Below, piece by piece: positions 16,530 through 23,817 of a stretch of DNA of 64,000 nucleotides; the first letter of the stretch is position 1; the number at the start of each line of letters is the position of its first letter. The DNA lies in the NCBI GenBank assembly GCA_025963715.1, contig JAOQAG010000012.1, positions 117,681 through 181,680 of the forward strand, given 5' to 3'. A program made the translations under genes and the position numbers. The notes under the pieces are model-generated. The model ran no database searches and had not been told where the DNA came from. It saw nothing but the letters and a program-made list of their open reading frames with translations. The DNA comes from Bacteroidota bacterium (GTDB lineage Bacteria; Bacteroidota; Bacteroidia; 2-12-FULL-35-15).

Positions 16530-16558
16530 CCGTCATCCCGTGCCTGACACGGGATCTC
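16530..16558 (-). repeat. Extra right-end palindrome of the GIY-YIG element family
   Basis: This 29-nt hairpin matches 16074-16102 at all but one position. It sits 85 bp beyond element 1 and is followed, on the minus strand, away from the stem, by the same CTTCGTAG sequence as element 1. It lies 33 nt downstream of the stop of the RsmB-type gene. Confidence 0.85.
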
Positions 16559-16591
16559 ATAAAATCAGAAAGAATCCGAGTAACAAAAAGT

Positions 16592-17794
16592 TCATTTTTT
16601 CCTCCGCATCTTCGCCATGTAAAAACCATCAAAACCTTCGCTCGGAAAAATTTTCCGGTCTTCGATCAATTCAAAATCAGTGTGCTGTTTTAAAAATTGC
16701 TTTACCTGATCCTGATTTTCGGACGGCAAAATACTACAGGTAGCATACACCAGCAAACCACCGGGTTTAAGCATTTCCGAATATTCCGAAATGATTTTTT
16801 GCTGTGTTTTTTTTATCTCATTTATAAAATCTAAACTCAATTTCCATTTTGCATCCGGATTCCGGCGGATCACGCCGAGTCCTGAACATGGTACATCCAA
16901 CAATAAACGGTCTGCTGTATTTTTTAATTTTGAAAGATTTTGCGCATTAATTAATTGCGTTTGAATGATGCTTACTCCTGCCCTGTCCGATCGTTTTTTT
17001 AATTCCGTTAATTTCCGTTCTTCCACATCCATGGAAATAATGCGGCCCGTATTTTTGAGCAATGCAGCCATGTGCAGCGATTTTCCACCGGCACCCGCAC
17101 AGGCATCGATCACTGTGCTGTTTGGCTCCAGCTCCATGAACGGCGCGATCAGCTGCGAAGAAGCATCCTGGATCTCGAACAAGCCTTCCTGGTATTCTTT
17201 TAAAACATGTAAATTCTGACGCTTGTTCAGCAAAAGCGCCGAAGGATATTTTTCGTTGATCTCTGTTTCTATGTTTTGTTCCGCCAGTTGCCGCTGTAAT
17301 TTCGGAAGCGTGATTTTCAATGTATTTACACGCAGCACCACGTTTGCTTCTTTGTTCAATTCCGGCAATTCCTTTTCCCACACTTTTTCACCCAGCTCCG
17401 CAGCGGCAATTTCATCGAGCCAATCGGGAACCGACTCACGGTATTTACGAACAGTTTTTGCCTGCTGAAAATTTGCGATGATCTTGTTTTTATCGGTGTT
17501 CTTAAATTCGTCCCAATCGGGTAATTCGTTTTCACGGATGAGCTGCCAGGCGGCGAATAAATTCCAGAAATCAACGGTCGTAACCGGATTTTCGATCGCG
17601 GCAGCACAACCGATCAGCCGCCACCAACGCACCATTCCATAAGTGGTTTCGGCAATAAAACGCCGGTCGCGGGAGCCCCAGCGCGGATTTTGTTTCAGCA
17701 CCTGCTCCACCGCTTTATCGGCATAAATCCCTTCATTGAATATGCGCCGAAGTGTTTCTGTTACAGCCTGTACAAGGGTTCTGTGAAATTTCAT
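16592..17794 (-). CDS. RsmB/Sun-type rRNA cytosine-C5 methyltransferase
   Basis: This 400-residue protein has a NusB-like N-terminal region (~1-130) and a Rossmann-type SAM-binding domain (DACAGAGGKSLHMAALL, ~232-248). The two catalytic cysteines of the RNA m5C methyltransferase family are in VPCSGLG (C~303) and YATCSIL (C~353). RsmB methylates C967 of E. coli 16S rRNA. The arrangement supports that family, but YebU/NSUN-like paralogues exist, so the exact base is an inference. The gene stands alone, divergent from recR, with palindromic mobile elements just past its stop. Confidence 0.9.
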   Translation of the reverse strand: MKFHRTLVQAVTETLRRIFNEGIYADKAVEQVLKQNPRWGSRDRRFIAETTYGMVRWWRLIGCAAAIENPVTTVDFWNLFAAWQLIRENELPDWDEFKNTDKNKIIANFQQAKTVRKYRESVPDWLDEIAAAELGEKVWEKELPELNKEANVVLRVNTLKITLPKLQRQLAEQNIETEINEKYPSALLLNKRQNLHVLKEYQEGLFEIQDASSQLIAPFMELEPNSTVIDACAGAGGKSLHMAALLKNTGRIISMDVEERKLTELKKRSDRAGVSIIQTQLINAQNLSKLKNTADRLLLDVPCSGLGVIRRNPDAKWKLSLDFINEIKKTQQKIISEYSEMLKPGGLLVYATCSILPSENQDQVKQFLKQHTDFELIEDRKIFPSEGFDGFYMAKMRRKK

Positions 17795-17869
17795 ATTATT
17801 AACAAAGTAATTGTGTAAAAATACATATTCGGGGCAAGATTAAGCCTATTAAAACTCGTCAAAAATCAG

Positions 17870-17877
17870 TATTTTTG
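17870..17877 (+). promoter_or_regulatory. Possible -7 box upstream of recR
   Basis: TATTTTTG matches the Bacteroidota -7 consensus TAnnTTTG, six bases before the recR start. No clear -33 TTTG is seen, so the site may be fortuitous or give a nearly leaderless message. Confidence 0.3.
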
Positions 17878-17882
17878 ATGTT

Positions 17883-18503
17883 ATGAACTTTTCATCAAAA
17901 CTTATTGAAGAAGCTGTAAATGAATTCAGCAAACTGCCGGGCGTTGGTAAACGGACTGCTCTTCGTTTTGTGCTGCACCTGATGAAACAAGATCCTGCTG
18001 AAGTAAACCGTTTTGGAAATGCATTTATAAAATTACGTACAGAGCTTCGCTATTGCGAAAAATGCCACAATGTATCCGACCAGGTATTGTGCGAGGTGTG
18101 CGTAAATCCGCACCGCGATCATTCAGTGGTATGCGTGGTGGAAGATATCCGCGATGTAATGGCGATTGAGAACACGCAGCAATACCGCGGCGTGTATCAC
18201 GTACTGGGCGGCATTATCTCACCCATGGATGGGATTGGCCCGGGCGACCTGAACATTGAAACGCTTGTGAAAAAAGCGGCTGCCAGCGAAATGAAAGAAG
18301 TGATCATGGCGCTAAGCACCACCATGGAAGGCGATACCACCAATTTTTATATTTACAAACGGTTGAAAGAACATCAGCTAACCATCACTACGATCGCCCG
18401 CGGAATTTCCATTGGCGATGAGCTGGAATATGCGGATGAGGTTACATTGGGAAGATCGATTGTGAATCGTACACTTTATGAGAATTCCCTTACAATAAAA
18501 TAG
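17883..18503 (+). CDS. recR: Recombination protein RecR
   Basis: This 206-residue protein has a helix-hairpin-helix segment ([17 protein letters not shown], ~17-33), a four-Cys zinc site (C58, C61, C70, C73) and a Toprim domain ([15 protein letters not shown] at ~82-96, then [15 protein letters not shown]). The length is standard (~200). RecR forms a ring clamp and with RecF or RecO loads RecA on gapped DNA during repair. It lies 44 nt upstream of an unrelated glycosyltransferase gene on the same strand. Neither dnaX nor ybaB, its common neighbours elsewhere, is present here. Confidence 0.96.
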   Translation: MNFSSKLIEEAVNEFSKLPGVGKRTALRFVLHLMKQDPAEVNRFGNAFIKLRTELRYCEKCHNVSDQVLCEVCVNPHRDHSVVCVVEDIRDVMAIENTQQYRGVYHVLGGIISPMDGIGPGDLNIETLVKKAAASEMKEVIMALSTTMEGDTTNFYIYKRLKEHQLTITTIARGISIGDELEYADEVTLGRSIVNRTLYENSLTIK

Positions 18504-18547
18504 TTTTTTACCGTTAGTATTTACGAATCAGAAATCAGCACAACCAT

Positions 18548-20503
18548 TTGAAACTAACAGTAATCATCGTCAATTACAATGTTCAGCATTTCCTGGAACA
18601 ATGTTTACATTCCGTACGTAAGGCATCTCAAAATGTAACGACAGAAATTTATGTAGTCGATAACAACTCTGTCGACGGTTCAGTACAAATGGTGAAAGAT
18701 AAATTTCCGGAAGTACTGCTGATCGAGAATAAAAAAAACACAGGGTTTTCATTTGCCAATAACCAGGCAATGCGTGTGGCGAAAGGCGAATATGTGTTGT
18801 TGCTGAATCCGGACACGGTGGTGGAAGAAGATACGTTTTCGAAGGTAGTTGCTTTTATGAATGCACACCCGGATGCAGGCGGATTAGGTGTAAAAATGCT
18901 GGATGGCAAAGGAAATTTTTTACCGGAATCAAAACGCGGCTTACCGACTCCATCGGTTGCTTTTTATAAAATTTTTGGGTTCTCCCGCATTTTTCCGAAA
19001 TCAAAAACATTTGGAAAATACCATCTCGGTTTTTTAGATAAAGATAAAACCAACGAAGTAGAAATCCTGTCGGGCGCTTTTATGCTGATGCGCAAAGCTG
19101 CATTGAATAAAGTAGGCTTGCTGGACGAAACTTTTTTTATGTACGGCGAAGACATCGATCTTTCGTACCGCATTATTTTGGGCGGATATAAAAATTATTA
19201 TTTCCCCGAAACCCGCATCATTCACTACAAAGGCGAGAGCACAAAAAAAAGCAGCATCAATTATGTCTTCGTATTCTACAAAGCAATGGTGATCTTTGCG
19301 CAGAAACATTTCTCGCAGAACAATGCTAAATTATTTTCGTTCCTCATCAACATTGCCATTTACCTGCGTGCCGGAGCGGCCATCGCCGTAAGGTTTATTA
19401 AATCCATTGCATTACCGGCGCTGGATTTCGGCATTATTATGCTGGGGCTGATCTTCATTAAAGAATATTACGAAAAACATTTTCGCTTCCTCGAAGGTGG
19501 TTCTTACTCGCAATCACTCATTGCCATTGCCTTTCCGATCTACATTTGCATGTGGATGTTTACCGTTTATTTAAGCGGCGGGTATGATAAACCCATTCGT
19601 TTGTTCCGCATCATTCGCGGCATATTGGTAGGCACTGGCGTGATCCTGATCGGGTATGCATTGCTGCCGGAAGCTTACCGCTTTTCACGCGCTATCATTT
19701 TATTGGGTGCGGGTTGGGTATTGTTCTCGTATTTAATTTCGCGCCTGGCTTTTCATGTACTGGGTTTAAAAACATTTAATTTAAATCCGGATAAAAGCAA
19801 ACGTATTGCCATTATTGGCACCACCAGCGAGTTTGAACGGGTAAGCAGCCTGCTCAAACAAACCACCATCAACGCCAGTTTACTGGGCTTTGTAAGCGCA
19901 GATAAAAACGAAACGCAGCACAAAGATCATTTGGGAAATATTGAGCAGATCGGTGAAGTGATCGAAATTTATAAGATCAATGAAGTGATCTTCTGCTCCC
20001 GCGATATTTCTTCGCAGGGAATTATTGATTACATGCACACACTGGTTTCGGCCGATGTGGATTTTAAAATTGCACCGCCCGAAAGCCTTTCTATTATTGG
20101 CAGTAACTCCATCGATACCGCCGGTGATCTGTACATCATTGATGTAAATTCCATCAGCAAACCCAAAAATAAACGCAACAAACGCTTTGTCGATATTACG
20201 GTCAGCTTCCTTTTACTGATCCTTTCCCCTTTCCTTATTTTTATCCAGGAAAATAAATCAGGCTTCATCAAAAATCTTTTTTATGTGTTAGCCGGACGCA
20301 GATCCTGGGTGGGTTACGGCAACGAAATGCAGGAACACCTTCCCAAAATAAAAACATCCATCCTGTCGCCAGCCGATGCCATCAAAAACATTGTGATCAA
20401 TCCGGAAACACGCAACCGCCTCAACCTGGCATATTCCAAGGATTACAAAGTAGAAAATGATCTGAATATTATCAGGAAGTCATTGAAGAAACTGGGGAAC
20501 TAA
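18548..20503 (+). CDS. Fusion: GT2 glycosyltransferase with the front part of a polyprenyl-phosphate sugar-1-phosphate transferase
   Basis: This 651-residue protein has two parts. Residues ~1-235 are a family 2 glycosyltransferase of the rhamnosyltransferase type (LTVIIVNYNVQHFLEQCL, NPDT at 87-90 as the metal/nucleotide site, GEDIDLSYRI at ~202-211). Then come about four membrane helices (~265-400), a Rossmann-like CoA/NAD-binding-like domain (~415-540, RIAIIGTTSEFERV) and NKRFVDITVSFLLLIL (~548-563). That last stretch resembles the start of the bacterial sugar transferase (WbaP/PglC) domain. After it only a short GRRSWVGYG fragment remains, and the canonical catalytic body is missing. The start is TTG at 18548. 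Likely role: cell-surface glycan synthesis at the inner membrane. Confidence 0.82.
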   Translation: MKLTVIIVNYNVQHFLEQCLHSVRKASQNVTTEIYVVDNNSVDGSVQMVKDKFPEVLLIENKKNTGFSFANNQAMRVAKGEYVLLLNPDTVVEEDTFSKVVAFMNAHPDAGGLGVKMLDGKGNFLPESKRGLPTPSVAFYKIFGFSRIFPKSKTFGKYHLGFLDKDKTNEVEILSGAFMLMRKAALNKVGLLDETFFMYGEDIDLSYRIILGGYKNYYFPETRIIHYKGESTKKSSINYVFVFYKAMVIFAQKHFSQNNAKLFSFLINIAIYLRAGAAIAVRFIKSIALPALDFGIIMLGLIFIKEYYEKHFRFLEGGSYSQSLIAIAFPIYICMWMFTVYLSGGYDKPIRLFRIIRGILVGTGVILIGYALLPEAYRFSRAIILLGAGWVLFSYLISRLAFHVLGLKTFNLNPDKSKRIAIIGTTSEFERVSSLLKQTTINASLLGFVSADKNETQHKDHLGNIEQIGEVIEIYKINEVIFCSRDISSQGIIDYMHTLVSADVDFKIAPPESLSIIGSNSIDTAGDLYIIDVNSISKPKNKRNKRFVDITVSFLLLILSPFLIFIQENKSGFIKNLFYVLAGRRSWVGYGNEMQEHLPKIKTSILSPADAIKNIVINPETRNRLNLAYSKDYKVENDLNIIRKSLKKLGN

Positions 20504-20505
20504 AG

Positions 20506-20542
20506 ACCTCACCCCTTCCTCCCCTCTCCACAAGAGAGGGGG
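20506..20542. repeat. CCTCACCCC / GAGAGGGG hairpin repeat
   Basis: The purine/pyrimidine-biased string ACCTCACCCCTTCCT is followed by a hairpin of CCCCTCTC (20521-20528) and GAGAGGGG (20534-20541). Strings of this kind are a familiar intergenic repeat in many bacterial genomes. Only one copy is in this window. Confidence 0.4.
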
Positions 20543-20686
20543 CTATACCCGAGCTGCAGAATGCTTAGTTATGCACAGCAGCACACAGATTTGTAAATTC
20601 GTATTTATTTGTAATTCGTAACCATACAGGTTCGTTTTTCGTTTTTTATTCGCTATTCGCAATACTACAATTCATAGCATCAAAAA

Positions 20687-20701
20687 ACTACATATTGTAG
20701 T
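20687..20701. promoter_or_regulatory. Perfect-arm palindrome upstream of the Y-family polymerase gene
   Basis: ACTACA-TAT-TGTAGT has six-base arms and a three-base centre and lies 33 nt before the ATG. A related half site (ACTACA) is at 20664-20669. The position suits an operator, perhaps for damage control of the polymerase. No regulator is identified. Confidence 0.4.
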
Positions 20702-20734
20702 AATTTTATCGGACACATTTTTACTCCCGTTCCG

Positions 20735-22006
20735 ATGAATCAAAACTCACTCAACCCACAATCCGAATCACGCGTGCTGTTCATAGATATGAATAGTTTT
20801 TTCGCCAGCTGCGAACAACAGGTTAATTACTGGCTGCGTGACCGCCCTGTAGGCGTTTGCGTGTACACAGGCAAATTCAGCTGCATCATTGCGCCTTCTA
20901 TTGAAGCAAAAAAGAAAGGCATTAAAACCGGCATGCGCCTGAATGAAGCTATTTTGCTTTGTCCGGATTTAGTACCGCTGGAAACCAATCCGGCACGTTA
21001 CCGCGATTTTCATACGAAGATCATTAAAGTGCTGAAAAAATATTCGAACGATGTGATCCCAAAAAGCATTGATGAAGCCATTGTGAATTTGCACAATTAC
21101 AAGCTGGTACATGACGACATGATCAGCGTTGCAAAAAAAATAAAACAGGATATTCACACCGAAGTGGGCGACTGGCTCAAATGCTCGATCGGCATTGCAC
21201 CCAATGCTTTTTTGGCAAAGCTTGCCAGCGATGTTCAAAAGCCGGATGGATTAACGATCATTGATCACGATAATATTGATAATGTATTGAGTAAAATGCG
21301 GTTGAAAGATCTTCCCGGAATTGCCGGTAATATGGCCGAGCGCTTGCAGGCTGCAGGAATCCAAACACCGGTGCAGCTGCGGCATACATCGCCGGAAAGG
21401 CTGCGTATTATTTGTAAAGGTGTGGTTGGCGATTACTGGCACAGCCGCTTGAATTTTGCGGAAGTGGATATGAAAGACAACGATTACAAAAGCATGCAGG
21501 CCATGCGGCACTTATCTGCCGTACAGCGCAAAACCCTTTACACGATCGAAGAAATATTATTATCACTGTGCCTGACACTGGAAAAAAGAATGGTGGATAC
21601 AACAGTATTTTGCCAGACGATCGGGTTTCATGCACGCTACGAAAATAATTTCAGCTACAGCGATACGATCCATATCAGCGTGCCGATCCAGGATGGTTCG
21701 GAATTATTGAACGCTTTAAAAAAACGGATGAAACACTATGAGGATGCTAACAAGTGCGAGCCGGTGCTCAATACAAATATTATTTCATTAAGCGTATATG
21801 TCGGGGATTTTGTGGACGAAAATATGGTGCAATATGGCATGTTTGAAGACAATAGCAAACGGGATAAGCTGCGAAAAACAGTGTATGCATTAAAAGGTAA
21901 ATTCGGCCTGGATAAATTAATACGCGCTGCCGAAATAAAGGAGGAAGAGTATGTAAAGGATGTGATTGGTTTTGGTTCTATTAAGGATCTGCATGATACG
22001 ATGTGA
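20735..22006 (+). CDS. Y-family DNA polymerase (DinB/UmuC-like)
   Basis: This 423-residue translesion polymerase has the palm motif LFIDMNSFFASCEQQ (D18) and the second carboxylate motif PKSIDEAIV (D113, E114), which together hold the catalytic metals. An HhH-like segment KDLPGIAGNMAERLQAAGI (~191-210) is followed by a little-finger region (~250-390). The length and the FIDMNSFFASCEQ form place it among Bacteroidota Y-family proteins between DinB and UmuC. The C-terminus ends in GFGSIKDLHDTM, which I have seen in such proteins. No UmuD-like gene is adjacent. A palindrome 33 nt upstream of the start may be an operator. The GIY-YIG element 2 begins 66 nt after the stop. Confidence 0.9.
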   Translation: MNQNSLNPQSESRVLFIDMNSFFASCEQQVNYWLRDRPVGVCVYTGKFSCIIAPSIEAKKKGIKTGMRLNEAILLCPDLVPLETNPARYRDFHTKIIKVLKKYSNDVIPKSIDEAIVNLHNYKLVHDDMISVAKKIKQDIHTEVGDWLKCSIGIAPNAFLAKLASDVQKPDGLTIIDHDNIDNVLSKMRLKDLPGIAGNMAERLQAAGIQTPVQLRHTSPERLRIICKGVVGDYWHSRLNFAEVDMKDNDYKSMQAMRHLSAVQRKTLYTIEEILLSLCLTLEKRMVDTTVFCQTIGFHARYENNFSYSDTIHISVPIQDGSELLNALKKRMKHYEDANKCEPVLNTNIISLSVYVGDFVDENMVQYGMFEDNSKRDKLRKTVYALKGKFGLDKLIRAAEIKEEEYVKDVIGFGSIKDLHDTM

Positions 22007-22071
22007 GGACAATTGAATAAATAATTTAGAACATACAAAACAACATTTTAGGACCCAATCACTATTCACAA

Positions 22072-22442
22072 CTGTCATCCCGGGCCTGACCCGGGATCTG
22101 CCAATTAAGAACTATGAATTTAAATTATGCTTATGTCTATATATTATCAAATAGAAACAGAACCGTTTTATATACGGGTGTTACCAACGATCTTGAGCGC
22201 AGAGTTAAAGAACATAAAAGCGGAGCAGGCTCAATATTTACGAAAAAATACAATGCTCATGATTTGCTATTTTACGAAATTCATAATCAAATTGAACTAG
22301 CAATAAAAAGAGAAAAACAAATCAAAAGGTGGTCAAAAGAATGGAAATTAGAATTGATTAAAGAAATTAATATTGAAATGACAGACTTGGCCAAAGAGTG
22401 GGGTTAATTTCATGAGATCCCGGGTCAAGCCCGGGATGACAG
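22072..22442 (+). mobile_element. GIY-YIG palindromic element, copy 2
   Basis: This 371-bp unit has a 29-nt left hairpin at 22072-22100 (CTGTCATCCCGGG, loop CCTGA, CCCGGGATCTG), a 13-nt leader, the nuclease gene, a six-base gap and the inverted right hairpin at 22414-22442 (GAGATCCCGGG, loop TCAAG, CCCGGGATGACAG). It is the same length and layout as copy 1. The stems differ from those of copy 1 by paired changes (CCCGGG/CCCGGG against CCCGTG/CACGGG). Outside the right end lies CTTCGTGGAGAAATTT, as at copy 1. Confidence 0.82.
22114..22407 (+). CDS. GIY-YIG endonuclease domain protein of the palindromic element, copy 2
   Basis: This 97-residue protein has AYVYIL at 6-11, LYTGVTNDLERR at 19-30 (YTG in place of YIG, a common variant), FTKKY at ~42-46 and YEIHNQIELAIKREKQIK at ~55-72. 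The catalytic-type Tyr, Arg and Glu positions are all kept, so both copies look functional. About 28% residue divergence from copy 1 while reading frame, length and flanking hairpins are kept suggests selection rather than recent duplication. The leader reads CAATTAAGAACT directly before ATGAATTTAAA; in copy 1 it is CAATTAAAAACT before the same start sequence. Confidence 0.9.
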   Translation: MNLNYAYVYILSNRNRTVLYTGVTNDLERRVKEHKSGAGSIFTKKYNAHDLLFYEIHNQIELAIKREKQIKRWSKEWKLELIKEINIEMTDLAKEWG

Positions 22443-22537
22443 CTTCGTGGAGAAATTTGAGTAAAAGCAGCAGCTGAAAAACATGCAAAAACAAAACCAG
22501 GAAAACTAATCACCTCTTAGAACCATCATTCTAATTT

Positions 22538-22562
22538 GCCGCGACGGACTCGAAATGACAGC
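22538..22562. repeat. Possible remnant of another GTCAT-ended palindrome
   Basis: The string reads GCCGCGACGGACTCG then AAATGACAGC. Its complement starts GCTGTCATTTCGAG, which resembles a common intergenic palindrome in Bacteroidota. Only one half is seen. Confidence 0.3.
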
Positions 22563-22629
22563 ATGCAATAAACATTCTAATAAAAAATAATATTAATTTT
22601 ATAATATATTAATTAAAACCCCTTCAAAA

Positions 22630-23538
22630 ATGGATTTCGGAAGATTACCCAGCATCGATCATGTAGATTTTACAATGCCTCCCGACAATATTCATACTAG
22701 TACAATCTTAAATAGCAGTCGCGTTGCATCCCCCGCCATTTATATAGGTTGCCCGGTATGGGCTGATAAAGGCTTTGTAGGAAAAATTTATCCTGAGGAT
22801 GCCTCCGAAAAAAATTTCCTGAAATATTATGCAGCACAATTTAACTGCATCGAATTAAACGCCACACATTATAAGATCCCTAGTCCGGCCATGACACAGC
22901 GCTGGATGAACATGACCACACCCGGTTTTAAATTTTCACCAAAAGTACCGCAGGTGATCAGTCATGCGCAAAACCTTGGTGGAATGCTGGGATTAATGGA
23001 TGAATTCCTGGAAGCAATTGCCGCTTTCGGAAAACAGCTCGGAACCACTTTTATGCAATTGCCGCCACATTTTGGCAGCAACCGTCTGAACGAACTGATC
23101 TCCTTTTTAGGTAACATTCCGCATCCGCTAAAACTCGCGATCGAATTGCGTCACGAAAGCTGGTTTAGCAATGCAACAGCATTTAATGAGTTGAGTAATT
23201 TTTTAATGGAATGTAATCACTCGCTGGTGATCACCGATGTAGCGGGAAGGCGCGATGTGTTACACCAGCGGCTTACCAACAAAACCACATTGATCCGCTT
23301 TGTTGCCAATAATTTGCATCCCACGGATTTTAACCGCCTGAACGATTGGGCCGAAAGATCCGCCAGCTGGATCAACGAGGGATTGGAAGAATTTTATTTT
23401 TTTATTCATACACCCGATAAAAGTTTGTGTCCGGAGCTTGCCAATTATTTTATCGCAAAGCTGAATACCATCGCAGGAATGCGGCTCCCGTTAGTCACTA
23501 TCAAACAAAAAAATATCCAGGGCGATCTGTTTTCTTAA
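22630..23538 (+). CDS. DUF72 (YecE-like) family protein
   Basis: This 302-residue protein matches DUF72, a TIM-barrel family. Recognisable pieces are IYIGCPVWADKGFVGKIYP (~37-55), FNCIELNATHYKIPS (~76-90), FKFSPKVPQVISHAQNLG (~103-120) and LAIELRHESWF (~172-182). A YFFIHTPDKSLCPELANYF stretch near the end is also usual. The biochemical activity of DUF72 is not established in general. The first ~35 residues are poorly conserved, so a later start is possible. The gene is followed by an SRAP-domain gene, separated by a 32-bp-arm inverted repeat. Confidence 0.88.
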   Translation: MDFGRLPSIDHVDFTMPPDNIHTSTILNSSRVASPAIYIGCPVWADKGFVGKIYPEDASEKNFLKYYAAQFNCIELNATHYKIPSPAMTQRWMNMTTPGFKFSPKVPQVISHAQNLGGMLGLMDEFLEAIAAFGKQLGTTFMQLPPHFGSNRLNELISFLGNIPHPLKLAIELRHESWFSNATAFNELSNFLMECNHSLVITDVAGRRDVLHQRLTNKTTLIRFVANNLHPTDFNRLNDWAERSASWINEGLEEFYFFIHTPDKSLCPELANYFIAKLNTIAGMRLPLVTIKQKNIQGDLFS

Positions 23539-23567
23539 ATACCAATATGCTTTCCGCCCCCTTTTTC

Positions 23568-23751
23568 TACCACATAAGGCACAAAGAAACACATAAGGCG
23601 TGGTGTACTAAAATAGATATAAGGAATGCACATTGGTATTTACATCTTGCCTTATATTTTCTTTTGTTTTCTTTTGTTTTCTTTTGTGGTTCAAAATATC
23701 CGTTGGTATATCACCGCTTGCCTTATGTGTTTCTTTGCGCCTTATGTGGTA
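23568..23751. repeat. CCACATAAGG-type long inverted repeat, best copy
   Basis: The 32-nt arms 23568-23599 (TACCACATAAGGCACAAAG and on) and 23720-23751 match at 31 positions around a 120-nt loop. The loop holds repeats of CTTTTGTTTT. This fills most of the 279-nt gap between the DUF72 and SRAP genes, which holds no other gene. Confidence 0.75.
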
Positions 23752-23817
23752 GATTAAGCCGGTTGCTTCAAAGTAAGTTCCGTGTTTTATTCCCGGAATT
23801 TATTACTTTTGAAACGT

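Noticed and set aside
15952..16558. CRISPR array
   Set aside because: The 29-nt repeats are evenly sized and palindromic, but alternate in orientation, enclose a gene and occur at other loci as pairs. There are no regular spacers and no cas genes.
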